A stretch of 57,807 bases of DNA from an uncultured Mediterranea sp. (GTDB taxonomy: Bacteria > Bacteroidota > Bacteroidia > Bacteroidales > Bacteroidaceae), in the NCBI GenBank assembly GCA_945879145.1, contig CAMCUZ010000013.1:1-57807 (forward strand), in the 5' to 3' direction. Every line of letters starts with the position of its first letter. Positions within the stretch are counted from its first letter, which is position 1. Both the position numbers and the translations under genes were made by a program. Under the pieces are notes generated by a model. That model made no database searches. It was given only the letters and a program-made list of their open reading frames with translations, and had not been told where the DNA came from. Shown here piece after piece: positions 1 to 8,856 of the stretch.

Positions 1-114
1 CTGCACCAGCGCTTCGTGTAAATCCACCTCAGCATGGCGTGAGCCATGCAGCGCCAATTGACGCACATCCTCCGTGCGGTGCGCAAGGATAAAGCTGCGG
101 GTAGCTTCGTTCAT
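1..114 (-). CDS. N-terminus of a probable SAM-dependent methyltransferase (THUMP-like), cut by the window edge
   Basis: Only the first 38 codons lie in the window, read on the minus strand from the ATG at 112-114. The ATG overlaps the TAA stop of cysS by one base (TAATG), which suggests translational coupling downstream of cysS. The visible peptide begins [20 protein letters not shown] and continues with a short segment rich in His, Glu and Ala. This opening resembles the N-terminus of Bacteroides class I methyltransferases with a THUMP-like C-terminal domain, where a DVR-LAL stretch is followed by an alpha-helical region. No catalytic motif is visible because the rest of the gene is outside the window, so the family call is from memory of N-terminal similarity and is tentative. 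Confidence 0.5.
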   Translation of the reverse strand, partial: MNEATRSFILAHRTEDVRQLALHGSRHAEVDLHEALVQ

Positions 115-1589
115 TACCTGTTCAGCTTCCACTCGCTGCCGTTCTTACCGTCTTTGATTTCAAAGCCCAGGGCTGTGAGTTCGTTGCGGATCTTATCGCT
201 TGTGGCCCAGTCTTTGTTGGCCTTGGCCTTCGCACGCTCTTCAAGCAGCATGTCCACGGCATGTCCGAAGGCCTCTTCACGGCCAGCGTTCGAGGCTGCT
301 TCACTCGTCAGCCCCAGGATATCGAAGCAGAAGAGTTGGAACACTTCAGCCATTTCCTTCAGGTCGTCGGCCGTCAGGCTCTCTTTGCCAGCAGCTACGC
401 TGTTGATCTTCTTAGCCGCATCAAAGAGGTGCGCAATGACAATGGGTGTATTCAGATCATCATTCATCGCGTCGTAGCACTTCTGACGCAGGTCGTTCAC
501 CTGGATGGTCGAAGTCTGGGCAGGGGTAATCTTCTCCAGCGCACGGGCAGCATCGAGCAGTCGGGCTAATCCCTTTTCAGCTGCTTGCAGCGCTTCGTTG
601 CTGAAATCTACCGTACTACGGTAATGGGCCTGGAGGATGAAGAAGCGGATAGTCATCGGTGTATAAGCCTGCGTGAGCAGCGGGTGGTTGCCCGTAAAGA
701 ACTGCTCCAGGGTGATGAAGTTGCCCAGGCTCTTTCCCATCTTCTGTCCGTTGATGGTAATCATATTGTTATGCATCCAGTACTTTACCATATCGTCGCC
801 CTGACTGGCTACCGACTGTGCAATTTCGCACTCGTGGTGGGGGAACACCAGGTCCATACCTCCGCCGTGGATGTCGAAGTGGCTGCCCAGGTACTTGCGT
901 CCCATGGCCGTACATTCGCAGTGCCAGCCAGGGAATCCGTCGCTCCATGGCGAGGGCCAGCGCATGATGTGCTCCGGCTGAGCTTTCTTCCAAAGGGCAA
1001 AGTCGGCTGGGTTGTGCTTCTCCTCCTGTCCGTCGAGTTCGCGCGTCGTATTGAGCACATCCTCCAGGTTGCGGCCCGAGAGCTTGCCATAATGGTACTT
1101 AGCGTTGTACTTGGCCACGTCGAAATAGACCGAACCCTGGCTCTCGTAGGCAAAGCCATTGTCCATGATTTCCTTCACCAGCTGTTCCTGCTCAATGATG
1201 TGTCCGCTGGCATGAGGCTCGATGCTGGGGGGCAACACGTTGAGGGCTTCCATCGCCTTGTGGTAGCGGTTGGTATAGTACTGTGCCACCTCCATTGGCT
1301 CGAGCTGCTCCAGTCGGGCCTTCTTGGCAATCTTGTCCTCGCCCTCGTCGGCATCATGCTCCAGATGGCCCACGTCGGTGATGTTGCGCACGTAGCGCAC
1401 CTTGTAGCCTTGGTGCTTGAGGTAGCGGAAAAGGATATCAAATGTGATAGCAGGTCGTGTATGGCCCAGATGAGGATCGCCATAAACAGTAGGTCCGCAG
1501 ACGTACATCCCCACGTGCGGGGCATGCAGTGGCACGAAGAGCTCCTTCTGTCGATGGAGCGTATTGTAAATAATCAAGGGTTGCGTCAT
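114..1589 (-). CDS. cysS: Cysteinyl-tRNA synthetase
   Basis: Class I aminoacyl-tRNA synthetase charging tRNA-Cys with cysteine in the cytoplasm. The protein is 491 residues from the ATG at 1589 ([10 protein letters not shown]). An in-frame upstream ATG at 1649 would add 20 residues that do not look like family sequence, so I prefer the internal start. Visible motifs are the zinc ligand Cys31 in CGPTVYG, the HIGH-type signature HLGH at residues 40-43, further zinc ligands in GWHCEC and HHECE, and the KMSKS-type loop KMGKSLGN. The C-terminal helical anticodon-binding part is complete. Length fits the bacterial family. The gene is followed immediately by the partial methyltransferase and preceded by a HAD phosphatase on the same strand. 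Confidence 0.97.
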   Translation of the reverse strand: MTQPLIIYNTLHRQKELFVPLHAPHVGMYVCGPTVYGDPHLGHTRPAITFDILFRYLKHQGYKVRYVRNITDVGHLEHDADEGEDKIAKKARLEQLEPMEVAQYYTNRYHKAMEALNVLPPSIEPHASGHIIEQEQLVKEIMDNGFAYESQGSVYFDVAKYNAKYHYGKLSGRNLEDVLNTTRELDGQEEKHNPADFALWKKAQPEHIMRWPSPWSDGFPGWHCECTAMGRKYLGSHFDIHGGGMDLVFPHHECEIAQSVASQGDDMVKYWMHNNMITINGQKMGKSLGNFITLEQFFTGNHPLLTQAYTPMTIRFFILQAHYRSTVDFSNEALQAAEKGLARLLDAARALEKITPAQTSTIQVNDLRQKCYDAMNDDLNTPIVIAHLFDAAKKINSVAAGKESLTADDLKEMAEVFQLFCFDILGLTSEAASNAGREEAFGHAVDMLLEERAKAKANKDWATSDKIRNELTALGFEIKDGKNGSEWKLNR

Positions 1590-1636
1590 ATTGTTGTCAG
1601 TTTTATGATTTTGTTCGTTTACTGGAGTTTGGGCTG

Positions 1637-1644
1637 CAAAAATA
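1637..1644 (-). promoter_or_regulatory. Possible -7 box upstream of cysS
   Basis: On the minus strand the sequence TATTTTTG matches the Bacteroides -7 consensus TAnnTTTG and lies 48 bp upstream of the chosen cysS ATG. No well-spaced TTTG -33 box is visible, so this is a weak prediction. It does support the start at 1589 rather than 1649, because the longer ORF would begin upstream of this box. Confidence 0.35.
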
Positions 1645-1727
1645 CACAATGTTTGGTCAACTTGTTCTTTTTTACCCGATTTTCTTCTATTCGTGGAGGC
1701 TTTTTATCCTTCGTTTCATCGCCCTTT

Positions 1728-2540
1728 TCAAGCAAAGAAGAGCTGCTCTACAGCAGCGGCCACTCCATCTTCGTCGTTGCTCAGGGTGACGTAGTCGGCC
1801 GCTTTGCGCACAGGCTCCTGGGCATTGGCCATGGCTACTCCCATACCTGCCAGCTCAATCATGCTCAGGTCGTTGTAACCATCGCCCATGCAGACCATCT
1901 GTTCGCGACTCAATCCCAGGTGCTCGAGCAACGCCTTGAGCGATTGTGCCTTGTCTATGCCCAGCGGCACGAGTTCCAAGAAGAAGGGCTCGCTGCGATA
2001 GATGCTGATCGCCCCTTGCAGCTGCAACGAGAGTTTGACTTCGGTGGTGATGAGCTCATCGGGTGGACCCACAATGAGGCATTTGGGCAGCGGACGCGGG
2101 GTCTCATCGAGGAAATTCACCACGCGGCGCACTTTCATTTTATTGAGGAAAGCTTCGTGGCGCACGTACTCATTGAGCGGCTCTTCGGTAAGAATGTAGG
2201 GACCGTCGTACGAGAGGATGGGGTGTCCAAAACTTTTTGAGGCTTCATAGAGAATAGGCAGCACCTCGTTGGGCAGCAGGTTTTTATAGAGCAACTCCTT
2301 GCTGCCCCAGTCGATGATCTCGCCCCCATTGTATGAGAGCACAAAGCCTCCGAACTGATTCAGCTGAAGTGCGTCGGCCAGGGGAGCGATGCCGTAGGTG
2401 GGGCGTCCACTTGCCAGCACCAGCTTCACCCCCGAGCTTTGCAGCCGCAACAGGGTGGAGAGATTGCGTGGCGAAATTTCCTTCTTCGAATTGGTCAGCG
2501 TGCCGTCAAGATCGAGCACAAGAATGCGGTAGTCGGCCAT
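1728..2540 (-). CDS. Cof-type HAD superfamily phosphatase
   Basis: Cytoplasmic haloacid-dehalogenase hydrolase of the Cof/YidA type (HAD subfamily IIB), 270 residues. Motif I is VLDLDGTL near residues 8-15 with the nucleophile Asp and the second acid/base Asp. Motif II is the ASGRPTYG segment. Motif IV is GDGYNDLSM near the C-terminus, giving the magnesium-binding acids. Members of this group dephosphorylate sugar phosphates or small phosphorylated metabolites such as flavin precursors, and sequence alone does not give the substrate. It is transcribed in the same direction as cysS with a gap of about 140 bp, and could be independent. Start MADYRIL is the only sensible ATG. Confidence 0.9.
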   Translation of the reverse strand: MADYRILVLDLDGTLTNSKKEISPRNLSTLLRLQSSGVKLVLASGRPTYGIAPLADALQLNQFGGFVLSYNGGEIIDWGSKELLYKNLLPNEVLPILYEASKSFGHPILSYDGPYILTEEPLNEYVRHEAFLNKMKVRRVVNFLDETPRPLPKCLIVGPPDELITTEVKLSLQLQGAISIYRSEPFFLELVPLGIDKAQSLKALLEHLGLSREQMVCMGDGYNDLSMIELAGMGVAMANAQEPVRKAADYVTLSNDEDGVAAAVEQLFFA

Positions 2541-2669
2541 TTGATGTGTTAAGTTTATGAGTTAATGAGTTTATTTGTTCTTGAATGGTTAGGCATGAGT
2601 TTACACTCAGTGCCAGGTTTCTCAACTGCATCATGGTATATCTCAGTTTTATTCCACATATTTCGTGGG

Positions 2670-2788
2670 CAAATATAGTGCAAACCGAGCGGAATACAAA
2701 ATGAAAGCTCGCTTTTATTTTTATTCCCGAGGTGCAGCCTATATTATTCAAATATAGTGCAAACCGAGCGGAATACAAAATGAAAGCT
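2670..2788. repeat. 40-bp direct repeat with a hairpin core
   Basis: The 40 bases at 2670-2709 are repeated exactly at 2749-2788; the core reads GTGCAAACCGAGCGGAATAC. In the first copy the sequence continues into a partial inverted complement (GAATAAAAATAAAAGCG on the opposite strand, to about 2736), giving a long imperfect hairpin. The second copy stops after the first arm. The A+T-rich 440-bp space between the HAD gene and the head-GIN gene otherwise holds no ORF. From memory the GTGCAAACCGAGCG core is a recurrent intergenic element in Bacteroides genomes; I could not check this. Confidence 0.8.
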
Positions 2789-2991
2789 TGCACGGAATCG
2801 GACATTATACTGTTCGCAATCGGACAGTGCTTTTAATCGGCTCAACTGAGAATCAGATAGTTGGCTATTTTGGCACAGCGATTGCATCATAAAACTATCA
2901 AAAAATGTCCATCAGGTGCAACCATTTGCTTTGCCCAAACGTCTATTATGAAAAGAGAATATGAGATTATGAACCATAAAATGTGAATAAG

Positions 2992-3861
2992 ATGATGAAC
3001 TTCAAGCTATTTATTGCGGCCCTTGTGGCCACGCTGTGCTGTGTCACGGCTTGTGCGCAGCAGTATGAAAACACTACCTCCTCGGGTGGAAGAATCAAGA
3101 AACATATCCAGGCAAGCCGTACCTACGTCACTAAGGAGTACCGCACGGCCGATTTCGCCAAAATTCAGCTCTCAGGCTCAGCAGATGTCCTCTTCGAGCA
3201 GCGCCAAGGCAAATCCCTCGTAGAGGTCTATACCAGCGACAACGTGCTCGAAGCACTTGATATTACCGTGGAGGGTGGCATGCTGAAGATTGGTTTCAAA
3301 AAGGGCTACAAGGTGTCGTACAACAAGTTGAAGGTCAAGGTGCAATCACCTCGCATGGAGGGCATCTACATCGCCGGTTCAGGCGATGTGGATTTGAAGC
3401 CGGGTCTCAAGAGCGACCACTTGGTACTGAGCATTGCTGGCAGCGGAGATATCAACGTGGCCGACTTGACGACTACCGAGCTAAAAGTCTCGATTGCCGG
3501 TAGTGGTGATGTGGATGGCGATCGTATCCACTGCAGCTCGCTCAACGCTTCGATTGCCGGCAGTGGCGATATTGACCTGGAGCATTTGGCTGCTGGCACG
3601 GTAAAGGCTTCTATCGCTGGTAGTGGTACCATCGAGCTAAAGGGTACGGCCGATGCGGCACATTATAGTGTGGCTGGTAGTGGCGACATTAAGGCTAGTG
3701 AGCTGGTGGCCAAGCGAGTAGAGGCCAGCACCACTGGCAGCGGCGATATTGAGTGCCATGCCACCGACTTCCTCAAAGCCCGCACCACGGGGAGCGGCAG
3801 CGTAGGTTACAAAGGCAACCCCGAGCTCGACATTCCTCGCAAGAATATCCACAGACTCTAA
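2992..3861 (+). CDS. Head-GIN domain (DUF2807) putative auto-transporter adhesin-like protein
   Basis: Exported protein of about 289 residues. The N-terminus has a basic start (MMNFK), a hydrophobic core and a VTAC-AQQ region that could be either a lipobox or a signal peptidase I site. From about residue 45 onwards it matches the head-GIN/DUF2807 family: a phrase of the type IAGSGDI or TTGSGDI recurs at least seven times, each turn predicted to add one strand layer of a beta-solenoid. I prefer the ATG pair at 2992/2995 over the GTG at 2983 because it gives a cleaner signal peptide. In related genomes such proteins sit near ECF sigma factor genes, and here one is convergent 1.3 kb away. Function is unknown; cell-envelope location is inferred. 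Confidence 0.85.
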   Translation: MMNFKLFIAALVATLCCVTACAQQYENTTSSGGRIKKHIQASRTYVTKEYRTADFAKIQLSGSADVLFEQRQGKSLVEVYTSDNVLEALDITVEGGMLKIGFKKGYKVSYNKLKVKVQSPRMEGIYIAGSGDVDLKPGLKSDHLVLSIAGSGDINVADLTTTELKVSIAGSGDVDGDRIHCSSLNASIAGSGDIDLEHLAAGTVKASIAGSGTIELKGTADAAHYSVAGSGDIKASELVAKRVEASTTGSGDIECHATDFLKARTTGSGSVGYKGNPELDIPRKNIHRL

Positions 3862-3887
3862 TCATACCGCCATCGTGGGTGAATTCA

Positions 3888-3997
3888 GGGCGGAAAATAT
3901 TAGCTTCGCTCAAAACATCTTATAAATTATTACACTAAGGTATAGTCCGCCCCTACCGTATCGGGAAAGGTACCTTCAACTCCATTGATGAAGAACC
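3888..3997 (-). repeat. Dispersed GTAGGGGCGG-type repeat, copy A
   Basis: On the minus strand this copy reads GGTTCTTCATCAATGG, then GTTGAAGGTACC, then CCCGATACGGTAGGGGCGG, followed by about 45 unrelated A+T-rich bases and finally AATATTTTCCGCCC. It shares the GGTTCTTCAT...GTTGAAGGT...CCCGATAC leader with copies at 33934-33997 and 41487-41552, and the GTAGGGGCGG/CCGCCC palindrome with 18433-18530 and 31384-31407. Here the two palindrome arms are separated by an insertion. Confidence 0.75.
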
Positions 3998-4030
3998 ATT
4001 CATCTGTTTTGACTTAGTCGGACATGATCC

Positions 4031-4068
4031 ATAGAAAAAGGCGCTGCATCACGCGGCGCCTTTTCTAT
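4031..4068. terminator. Bidirectional rho-independent-type terminator
   Basis: ATAGAAAAAGGCGC at 4031-4044 pairs with GCGCCTTTTCTAT at 4056-4068 around a loop of about 11 bases, with one extra A. The A-tract/T-tract on both flanks makes it suitable for both directions. It lies between the converging head-GIN gene and the sigma-factor/partner pair. Confidence 0.8.
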
Positions 4069-4189
4069 GATAGTTAGTTATAAAAAATGACTTTTTGAGA
4101 GAATTGAAACTTCACAGCTTCTGGTTGATTTTAACAAAGCAAACTAACTATGCACTATTTGTTTAAAGCAAATGAAAATGAATTCTTTT

Positions 4190-4711
4190 TTAAGGGGCCT
4201 CTGTTACACTTTGCTGCTGCTCCTGTCTGTTCAGACTGTCAAGCAACTGCTTGGTGCGCTGGGCCTGCGAAGCTTCTTTGCTCAAGGCTACGCTGGGGGC
4301 GGAGATTTGTTGACCGATGGTGTCGGCCACGGCCATCTCGCCATCATGGGCGATGAAAGAGTGCTGCATCACGTTACTCAGCGTGAGGAGCAGCGCTACG
4401 GCTGCCGCAGCTTTGAACAGGGGCATGAGGCGTGTGTAGAGGGAGATGCGACGAATCTTCACCACCTCTTGTTGCTGTGCTGACTCCTCTTGCTGCTGCT
4501 TGTCTATAAGGGCCAGCAGCTTGTCGTCAAAATCAGCTCCGAGTTTTTCGGTTTGCTGCATTTGTTGGTAGGCAAACAGCGGCTTGTAGCGAAGCAGATG
4601 CTGAGGAACCTCATTGCTCTGGAAGAAAGCACGCAACGTAGCCTCCTCGTCGAGCGAGGTCTCACATCGCCAATAGCGCTCAAGCAGTTGTTCCATGTTC
4701 TTGCAATCCAT
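4190..4711 (-). CDS. Small single-pass membrane protein, probable partner (anti-sigma-like) of the upstream ECF sigma factor
   Basis: A 173-residue protein from the ATG at 4711 (MDCKNMEQLLERYW). It overlaps the end of the sigma gene by 32 bp; a start at 4696 would reduce the overlap to 17 bp. Residues 1-95 are acidic and helical, with no visible zinc motif (no HxxxCxxC as in classic ZAS anti-sigma factors). One hydrophobic segment (LFKAAAAVALLLTLSNVM) around residues 100-118 is a probable transmembrane helix, followed by a Gln-rich polar tail. In many Bacteroides genomes a protein starting with a similar MDCK-EQLLE-YW phrase follows an ECF sigma gene. The anti-sigma role is inferred from coupling and topology only. 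Confidence 0.7.
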   Translation of the reverse strand: MDCKNMEQLLERYWRCETSLDEEATLRAFFQSNEVPQHLLRYKPLFAYQQMQQTEKLGADFDDKLLALIDKQQQEESAQQQEVVKIRRISLYTRLMPLFKAAAAVALLLTLSNVMQHSFIAHDGEMAVADTIGQQISAPSVALSKEASQAQRTKQLLDSLNRQEQQQSVTEAP

Positions 4712-5210
4712 AATGGTCAATCTCCAAAAACTTTTGTTTCACTTTCTGTCGGGCCCTGAAGAGATACACTTTGACCTGTTCCTCCGTGAGGCCCATGATG
4801 CTTGAAATCTCGCGGTAGCTCTTTCCCTCTACGTCGCGCAGCTGCATGATGGTGCGTTGCTGTTCGGGTAGTTGGTTCATGAGTTGGTGCACTAAGCGGA
4901 GCTGTTCCTTGCCTACCAGATGATCAAGGGGGTCGGCCCCCTCCTCTAAACAATCGTAGCCATCGGGCAGCTCCGAACGCAGCCGGCTGATTTGTTCGGC
5001 TCGGTCGATGGCCAGGTTGTGTACCACCGTAAAGCAGTAGGCTTCAACTGACTCCAACTGTTGCCATGTGTCGCGCTTGTTCCACACCCGTATCAACGTC
5101 TCCTGCACCAAGTCCTCCGCTTCAGCTCTGTCGGCCACAATCCGCAGAGCCACCCTAAAGAGTTGGTCCTTCAGGGGGAGGATATCGCGTCGGAAGTCGA
5201 TTTCTTGCAT
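4680..5210 (-). CDS. ECF-type RNA polymerase sigma-70 factor
   Basis: A 176-residue cytoplasmic transcription factor with the two-domain ECF layout. Sigma region 2 is seen in residues ~10-75, including AEDLVQETLIRVW. Sigma region 4 with its helix-turn-helix is at residues ~115-165, including YREISSIMGLTEEQVKVYLF. Length is normal for ECF factors. It is followed, with overlap, by the small membrane protein, a layout typical of a sigma/regulator pair. There is no adjacent TonB-dependent receptor or SusCD pair, so it is not obviously of the polysaccharide-utilisation FecI type. The head-GIN gene on the other strand is a plausible member of its regulon, by analogy only. Confidence 0.93.
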   Translation of the reverse strand: MQEIDFRRDILPLKDQLFRVALRIVADRAEAEDLVQETLIRVWNKRDTWQQLESVEAYCFTVVHNLAIDRAEQISRLRSELPDGYDCLEEGADPLDHLVGKEQLRLVHQLMNQLPEQQRTIMQLRDVEGKSYREISSIMGLTEEQVKVYLFRARQKVKQKFLEIDHYGLQEHGTTA

Positions 5211-5306
5211 CGCTCAAAATAATGACGGTTGAACAAGCAGTTAGTTACATCTCAGTGGGCTCTTTTTTTTATGTTTTTCTTTTTTTTATCGCACCACGTT
5301 CACTTT

Positions 5307-6077
5307 TTATTTCACCACGGTCCCCTCATTAGGCTGTCCAAGGGCGTTGGCTTGGGTGATGATGACCTGTCTCACACCAGCCTCTACGGCTTGCAGCGAG
5401 TTCTCCACCTTGGGTATCATGCCGCCTTGGATGATGCCTTCGGCGGTGAGCTGGGCAAAGAGGTTGCGGTCGATGGTGGGGATTACGCTCAGGTCGTCGT
5501 GCTCATCGCGCAGTACGCCCCGCTTCTCGAAGCAGAAGACGAGCGTCACCTCGAAGTGGCGTGCCAGGGCTTTGGCCGTTTCGCCGGCAATCGTGTCAGC
5601 ATTGGTGTTGAGTAGATGTCCCTGGCCATCGTGGGTCAAGGGGGCCATGACAGGTACGATTCCCTTGGCAATCAGATCGGCCAGCATATCGCCATTGACC
5701 TGATTCACGTCGCCCACAAAGCCGTAATCCACCTCCTTGACGGGCCTCTTCTCCGAGCGGATAGCATTCATATCTGCCCCGGTCAAACCAAGGGCATTCA
5801 CGCCGCGGGCTTGAAGTCCGGCCACAATCTGCTTGTTGACCAGTCCTCCATAGACCATCGTCACCACGTTGAGCATTTCGGCATCGGTAATGCGTCGGCC
5901 CTCCACCATGCGGCTCTCTATGCCCAGTCGTGTAGCCAGCCGCGTGGCCGAACGGCCTCCTCCGTGCACCAGTACTTTATGTCCGGGCAGCAAGGCAAAG
6001 CGGTCAAGCAAGTCGCGCAGGCTCTCTTCCTCCTCCACAATCTTGCCTCCAACCTTTATAACAGTCAGTTTATCCAT
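5307..6077 (-). CDS. argB: Acetylglutamate kinase family (probable N-acyl-glutamate kinase of arginine synthesis)
   Basis: A 256-residue amino-acid kinase fold enzyme that phosphorylates an N-acylated glutamate with ATP, the second step of arginine synthesis. Visible motifs are the N-terminal VIKVGGKIVEEE loop, LVHGGGRSAT, the LGLTGADMNAI segment, and a C-terminal GGMIPKVENSLQAV stretch that binds nucleotide. In Bacteroides fragilis the downstream transcarbamylase acts on succinylornithine, so this kinase may use N-succinylglutamate rather than N-acetylglutamate; sequence here cannot decide. It lies 89 bp downstream of speA on the same strand, so an arginine synthetic and an arginine-consuming enzyme are probably co-transcribed. 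Confidence 0.93.
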   Translation of the reverse strand: MDKLTVIKVGGKIVEEEESLRDLLDRFALLPGHKVLVHGGGRSATRLATRLGIESRMVEGRRITDAEMLNVVTMVYGGLVNKQIVAGLQARGVNALGLTGADMNAIRSEKRPVKEVDYGFVGDVNQVNGDMLADLIAKGIVPVMAPLTHDGQGHLLNTNADTIAGETAKALARHFEVTLVFCFEKRGVLRDEHDDLSVIPTIDRNLFAQLTAEGIIQGGMIPKVENSLQAVEAGVRQVIITQANALGQPNEGTVVK

Positions 6078-6166
6078 GTTTTACTTTATCAATAAATAGT
6101 ATATTATAGGCCTCTTTTTCCACTACATCCATCCCCGATTCTCGTACGTGCATCCTCTGTAATTGT

Positions 6167-8059
6167 TCACTCCAGGTAGGTGTAGCCATAGAGCCCTGAG
6201 CGGTAGTTGCTGAGGAACTCCTTGCCCTCTTCGAGTGAGATGCGACCCTCTTTCACCGAGCGGCTCACCCAGGTTTCGAGGGTGCGTACCAGCTTCTTGG
6301 GGTTGTACTGCACATAGTCGAGCACCTCGGCCACCGTCTCACCGTCAATCAGTTGGTCGATGGTGTAGCCTTTCGAGTTGACCGATACGTGTACGGCGTT
6401 GGTGTCGCCAAAGAGGTTGTGCATGTCGCCCAGAATCTCCTGATAAGCACCCACCAGGAATACGGCCAGGTAGTAGTGTTCCTTGTCGCGCAGCGAGTGT
6501 ACGGGTAGGGTGGTGGCATCGGGGCGCGAAGAGACGAAGTTGGCAATCTTGCCGTCGCTGTCGCAGGTCATGTCCTGCAGGGTGGCTTCGCGGTCGGGGC
6601 GTTCGTCCAGGCGCTGGATAGGCATGATGGGGAACATCTGGTCGATGGCCCATGAGTCGGGGAGTGACTGGAAGAGCGAGAAGTTGCAGAAGTACTTATC
6701 GGCCAGCAGCTTGCTCAGTTTGCGGAACTCGTCGGGGCAATGCTTCATGTTATTGGCTATGCCGTTGATTTCGCGGCAGATGCTCCAGTAGAGTTTCTCA
6801 ATTTGTGCGCGGGTATTGAGGTCCACGATGCCGTGGCTGAAGAGGTCGAGGGCCTCTTCGCGAATCTGCTGAGCGTCGTGCCAGGGTTCGAGCATGGAGC
6901 GCTGGTTCAGGTTGTCCCAGATGCCGTAGAGCTCCTTCACCAGCTCGTGTGCATCGTCGCCCGGCTCCCAGTCGTCGTCCATCTGGGGGAGCGAGGCCGT
7001 CTCCAGCACCTCAAAGATGAGTACCGAGTGGTGTGCCGTGAGGCTGCGGCCCGTCTCGGTGATGATGTTGGGGTGGGGGAATCCGTGCTTGTCGGCAGCA
7101 TCCACAAAGGTGGAGACCACGTCGTTGACATACTCCTGAATGGAGTAGTTGACTGAGCTTTCGCTGTTGCTCGAGCGGGTGCCGTCGTAATCCACGCCCA
7201 TGCCTCCACCGGTATCGACAAACTGAATGTTGAAGCCCATCTTATGGAGCTGCACAAAGAACTGCGACGCCTCGCGCAGGGCGTTCTTGATACGGCGTAT
7301 CTTGGTAATCTGGCTGCCGATGTGGAAGTGAATCAGCTTGAGGCAATCCTTCAACTCCTTGCGTTCCAGGAAGTCGAGTGCTTCGAGCAGTTCGCTACTG
7401 GTCAGGCCGAACTTGCTGGCGTCTCCGCCGCTCTCTTCCCACTTGCCGCTGCCGCTCGAGGCCAGCTTGATGCGAATGCCGATGTTGGGGCGCACACCCA
7501 GCTGCTTGGCCATCTTGGCGATAAGGTTCAGTTCGTTGAGCTTCTCCACCACCAGGAAGATGCGTTTGCCCATCTTCTGCGCCAGCAGGGCCATTTCGAT
7601 GAAGCTCTCGTCCTTGTAGCCGTTGCACACCACGAGCGATTCGGGGTCGGTATTGACGCCAATTACGGCATGCAGTTCTGGCTTCGAACCCGCCTCAAGA
7701 CCCAGGTTAAACTTCTTGCCGTGGGTAATCATCTCCTCCACTACGGGTCGCATCTGGTTCACCTTGATGGGGTAGATAATGAAGTTCTCTCCCTTGTAGC
7801 CATACTCGGCAGCAGCCTTTTCGAAGCAGCACGACACTTTTTCGATGCGGTTGTCGAGGATGTCGGGGAATCGGATCAGCATGGGAGCCGTCACGTCGCG
7901 CAGCTGCAGTTCGTCCACCAGTTCCCTCAGGTCCACAGCCACGCCATCTTTTTTGGGGGTGACCACTACATGGCCCTTCTCATTGATACCAAAGTACGAA
8001 GTGCCCCATCCCGTGATGTTGTAGAGCTCTTCGGAGTCTTCAATACGCCATTTTCTCAT
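6167..8059 (-). CDS. speA: Biosynthetic arginine decarboxylase
   Basis: A 630-residue PLP-dependent fold-III decarboxylase converting arginine to agmatine, the first step towards putrescine and spermidine. The PLP lysine is Lys99 in YPIKVNQ. The glycine-rich phosphate-binding stretch VDTGGGMGVDYDG and the C-terminal CDSDGKI segment containing the catalytic Cys of the other subunit are present. Length matches SpeA (about 630-660) and not the shorter diaminopimelate decarboxylase. The gene starts at MRKWRIEDSEELYN and precedes argB. The organism is therefore likely to make polyamines from arginine. Confidence 0.96.
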   Translation of the reverse strand: MRKWRIEDSEELYNITGWGTSYFGINEKGHVVVTPKKDGVAVDLRELVDELQLRDVTAPMLIRFPDILDNRIEKVSCCFEKAAAEYGYKGENFIIYPIKVNQMRPVVEEMITHGKKFNLGLEAGSKPELHAVIGVNTDPESLVVCNGYKDESFIEMALLAQKMGKRIFLVVEKLNELNLIAKMAKQLGVRPNIGIRIKLASSGSGKWEESGGDASKFGLTSSELLEALDFLERKELKDCLKLIHFHIGSQITKIRRIKNALREASQFFVQLHKMGFNIQFVDTGGGMGVDYDGTRSSNSESSVNYSIQEYVNDVVSTFVDAADKHGFPHPNIITETGRSLTAHHSVLIFEVLETASLPQMDDDWEPGDDAHELVKELYGIWDNLNQRSMLEPWHDAQQIREEALDLFSHGIVDLNTRAQIEKLYWSICREINGIANNMKHCPDEFRKLSKLLADKYFCNFSLFQSLPDSWAIDQMFPIMPIQRLDERPDREATLQDMTCDSDGKIANFVSSRPDATTLPVHSLRDKEHYYLAVFLVGAYQEILGDMHNLFGDTNAVHVSVNSKGYTIDQLIDGETVAEVLDYVQYNPKKLVRTLETWVSRSVKEGRISLEEGKEFLSNYRSGLYGYTYLE

Positions 8060-8163
8060 TAGTCAGTCTTTCTATAAAATTGTTTTCGTTGTTAATACTC
8101 TTTTTTTGCTTCGTAGGAGTTAAAGTCGTTAAGGAAGCGTTGTCACTCCTGTTTGTTGGTGGG

Positions 8164-8171
8164 CAAAGGTA
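8164..8171 (-). promoter_or_regulatory. Possible -7 box upstream of speA
   Basis: On the minus strand TACCTTTG (8171-8164) fits the Bacteroides -7 consensus and is about 105 bp upstream of the speA ATG. A TTTG lies 13 bp upstream, which is closer than the usual 19-21 bp, so the call is weak. Confidence 0.35.
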
Positions 8172-8227
8172 TATAATATTTTGCCAAATTGCATCATTTA
8201 GGGGATAAAATGTTCCCCCTGTGCTGT

Positions 8228-8755
8228 TCATAGCTGGAGCAGCTGGCGTAGACGGGCCACGGAGTCGGCTATCTGCTGGCGGCTCTCCAGTTGGCTGCCG
8301 TCAAAGCGGTAGGTGGCCTGGCTGTAGTGGGGCAACCGCTTCTGCAGCGCCTCGGTGATGAAGCAGCGCAGCTCCTCGTCGCTCTTCCCCTGCAGGATGG
8401 GACGGTTGAAGGTGGCTATGCGCAAGCGGTTGAAGAGCACTTCGGGGCTTACGTCGAGGAATACCGTCTGCCCCTGGCTGTTCATGTAGGCCATGTTGTC
8501 GAAGAAGCAGGGGGTGCCTCCCCCGGTGCTGATTACTACATTCTCAAACTCACTCACCTCGTGCAGCATCCGTTGCTCCACAAGGCGGAACCCCTCCTCA
8601 CCCCGTTCGGCAAAGAGGGTCTTGATGTTCTTATGAAACCGCTCCTCGATGTACCAGTCGAGGTCGATAAACGGCACGCCAAGCGCCTTGGCCAAGGCTT
8701 TGCCGAGGGTGGTTTTTCCGGCACCCATATAGCCGGTTAAGAATACTCTAATCAT
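8228..8755 (-). CDS. aroK: Shikimate kinase
   Basis: A 175-residue P-loop kinase that phosphorylates shikimate at the 3-hydroxyl, step five of chorismate synthesis. Walker A is GYMGAGKTT at residues 8-16. The shikimate-binding DLDWYIEERF segment begins near residue 32, and STGGGTPCF near residue 77 provides the GGG substrate contact. The lid region RPILQGKSDEEL carries the conserved Arg. Length and motif spacing are normal. It is divergent from rnhA, with its own well-spaced promoter at 8788-8818. Confidence 0.95.
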   Translation of the reverse strand: MIRVFLTGYMGAGKTTLGKALAKALGVPFIDLDWYIEERFHKNIKTLFAERGEEGFRLVEQRMLHEVSEFENVVISTGGGTPCFFDNMAYMNSQGQTVFLDVSPEVLFNRLRIATFNRPILQGKSDEELRCFITEALQKRLPHYSQATYRFDGSQLESRQQIADSVARLRQLLQL

Positions 8756-8787
8756 CGGGCCACGCCAATCTGGTTAAAAATGCAGCA

Positions 8788-8818
8788 CAAAGTTAGCGCT
8801 TCTTGCTGAATAATCAAG
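8788..8818 (-). promoter_or_regulatory. Bacteroides-type promoter for aroK
   Basis: Reading the minus strand, CTTG (8818-8815, one mismatch to TTTG) is followed after 19 bp by TAACTTTG (8795-8788), a full match to TAnnTTTG. It is 33-63 bp upstream of the aroK ATG. Confidence 0.6.
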
Positions 8819-8856
8819 TTTTTTGCCGTACATTTACGCCCTGAAACAGAAATTTA

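Noticed and set aside
585..2240. 551-codon plus-strand frame opposite cysS and the HAD gene
   Set aside because: It is antisense to two clearly conserved genes, spans their boundary and shows no domain; long shadow frames are expected at this base composition.
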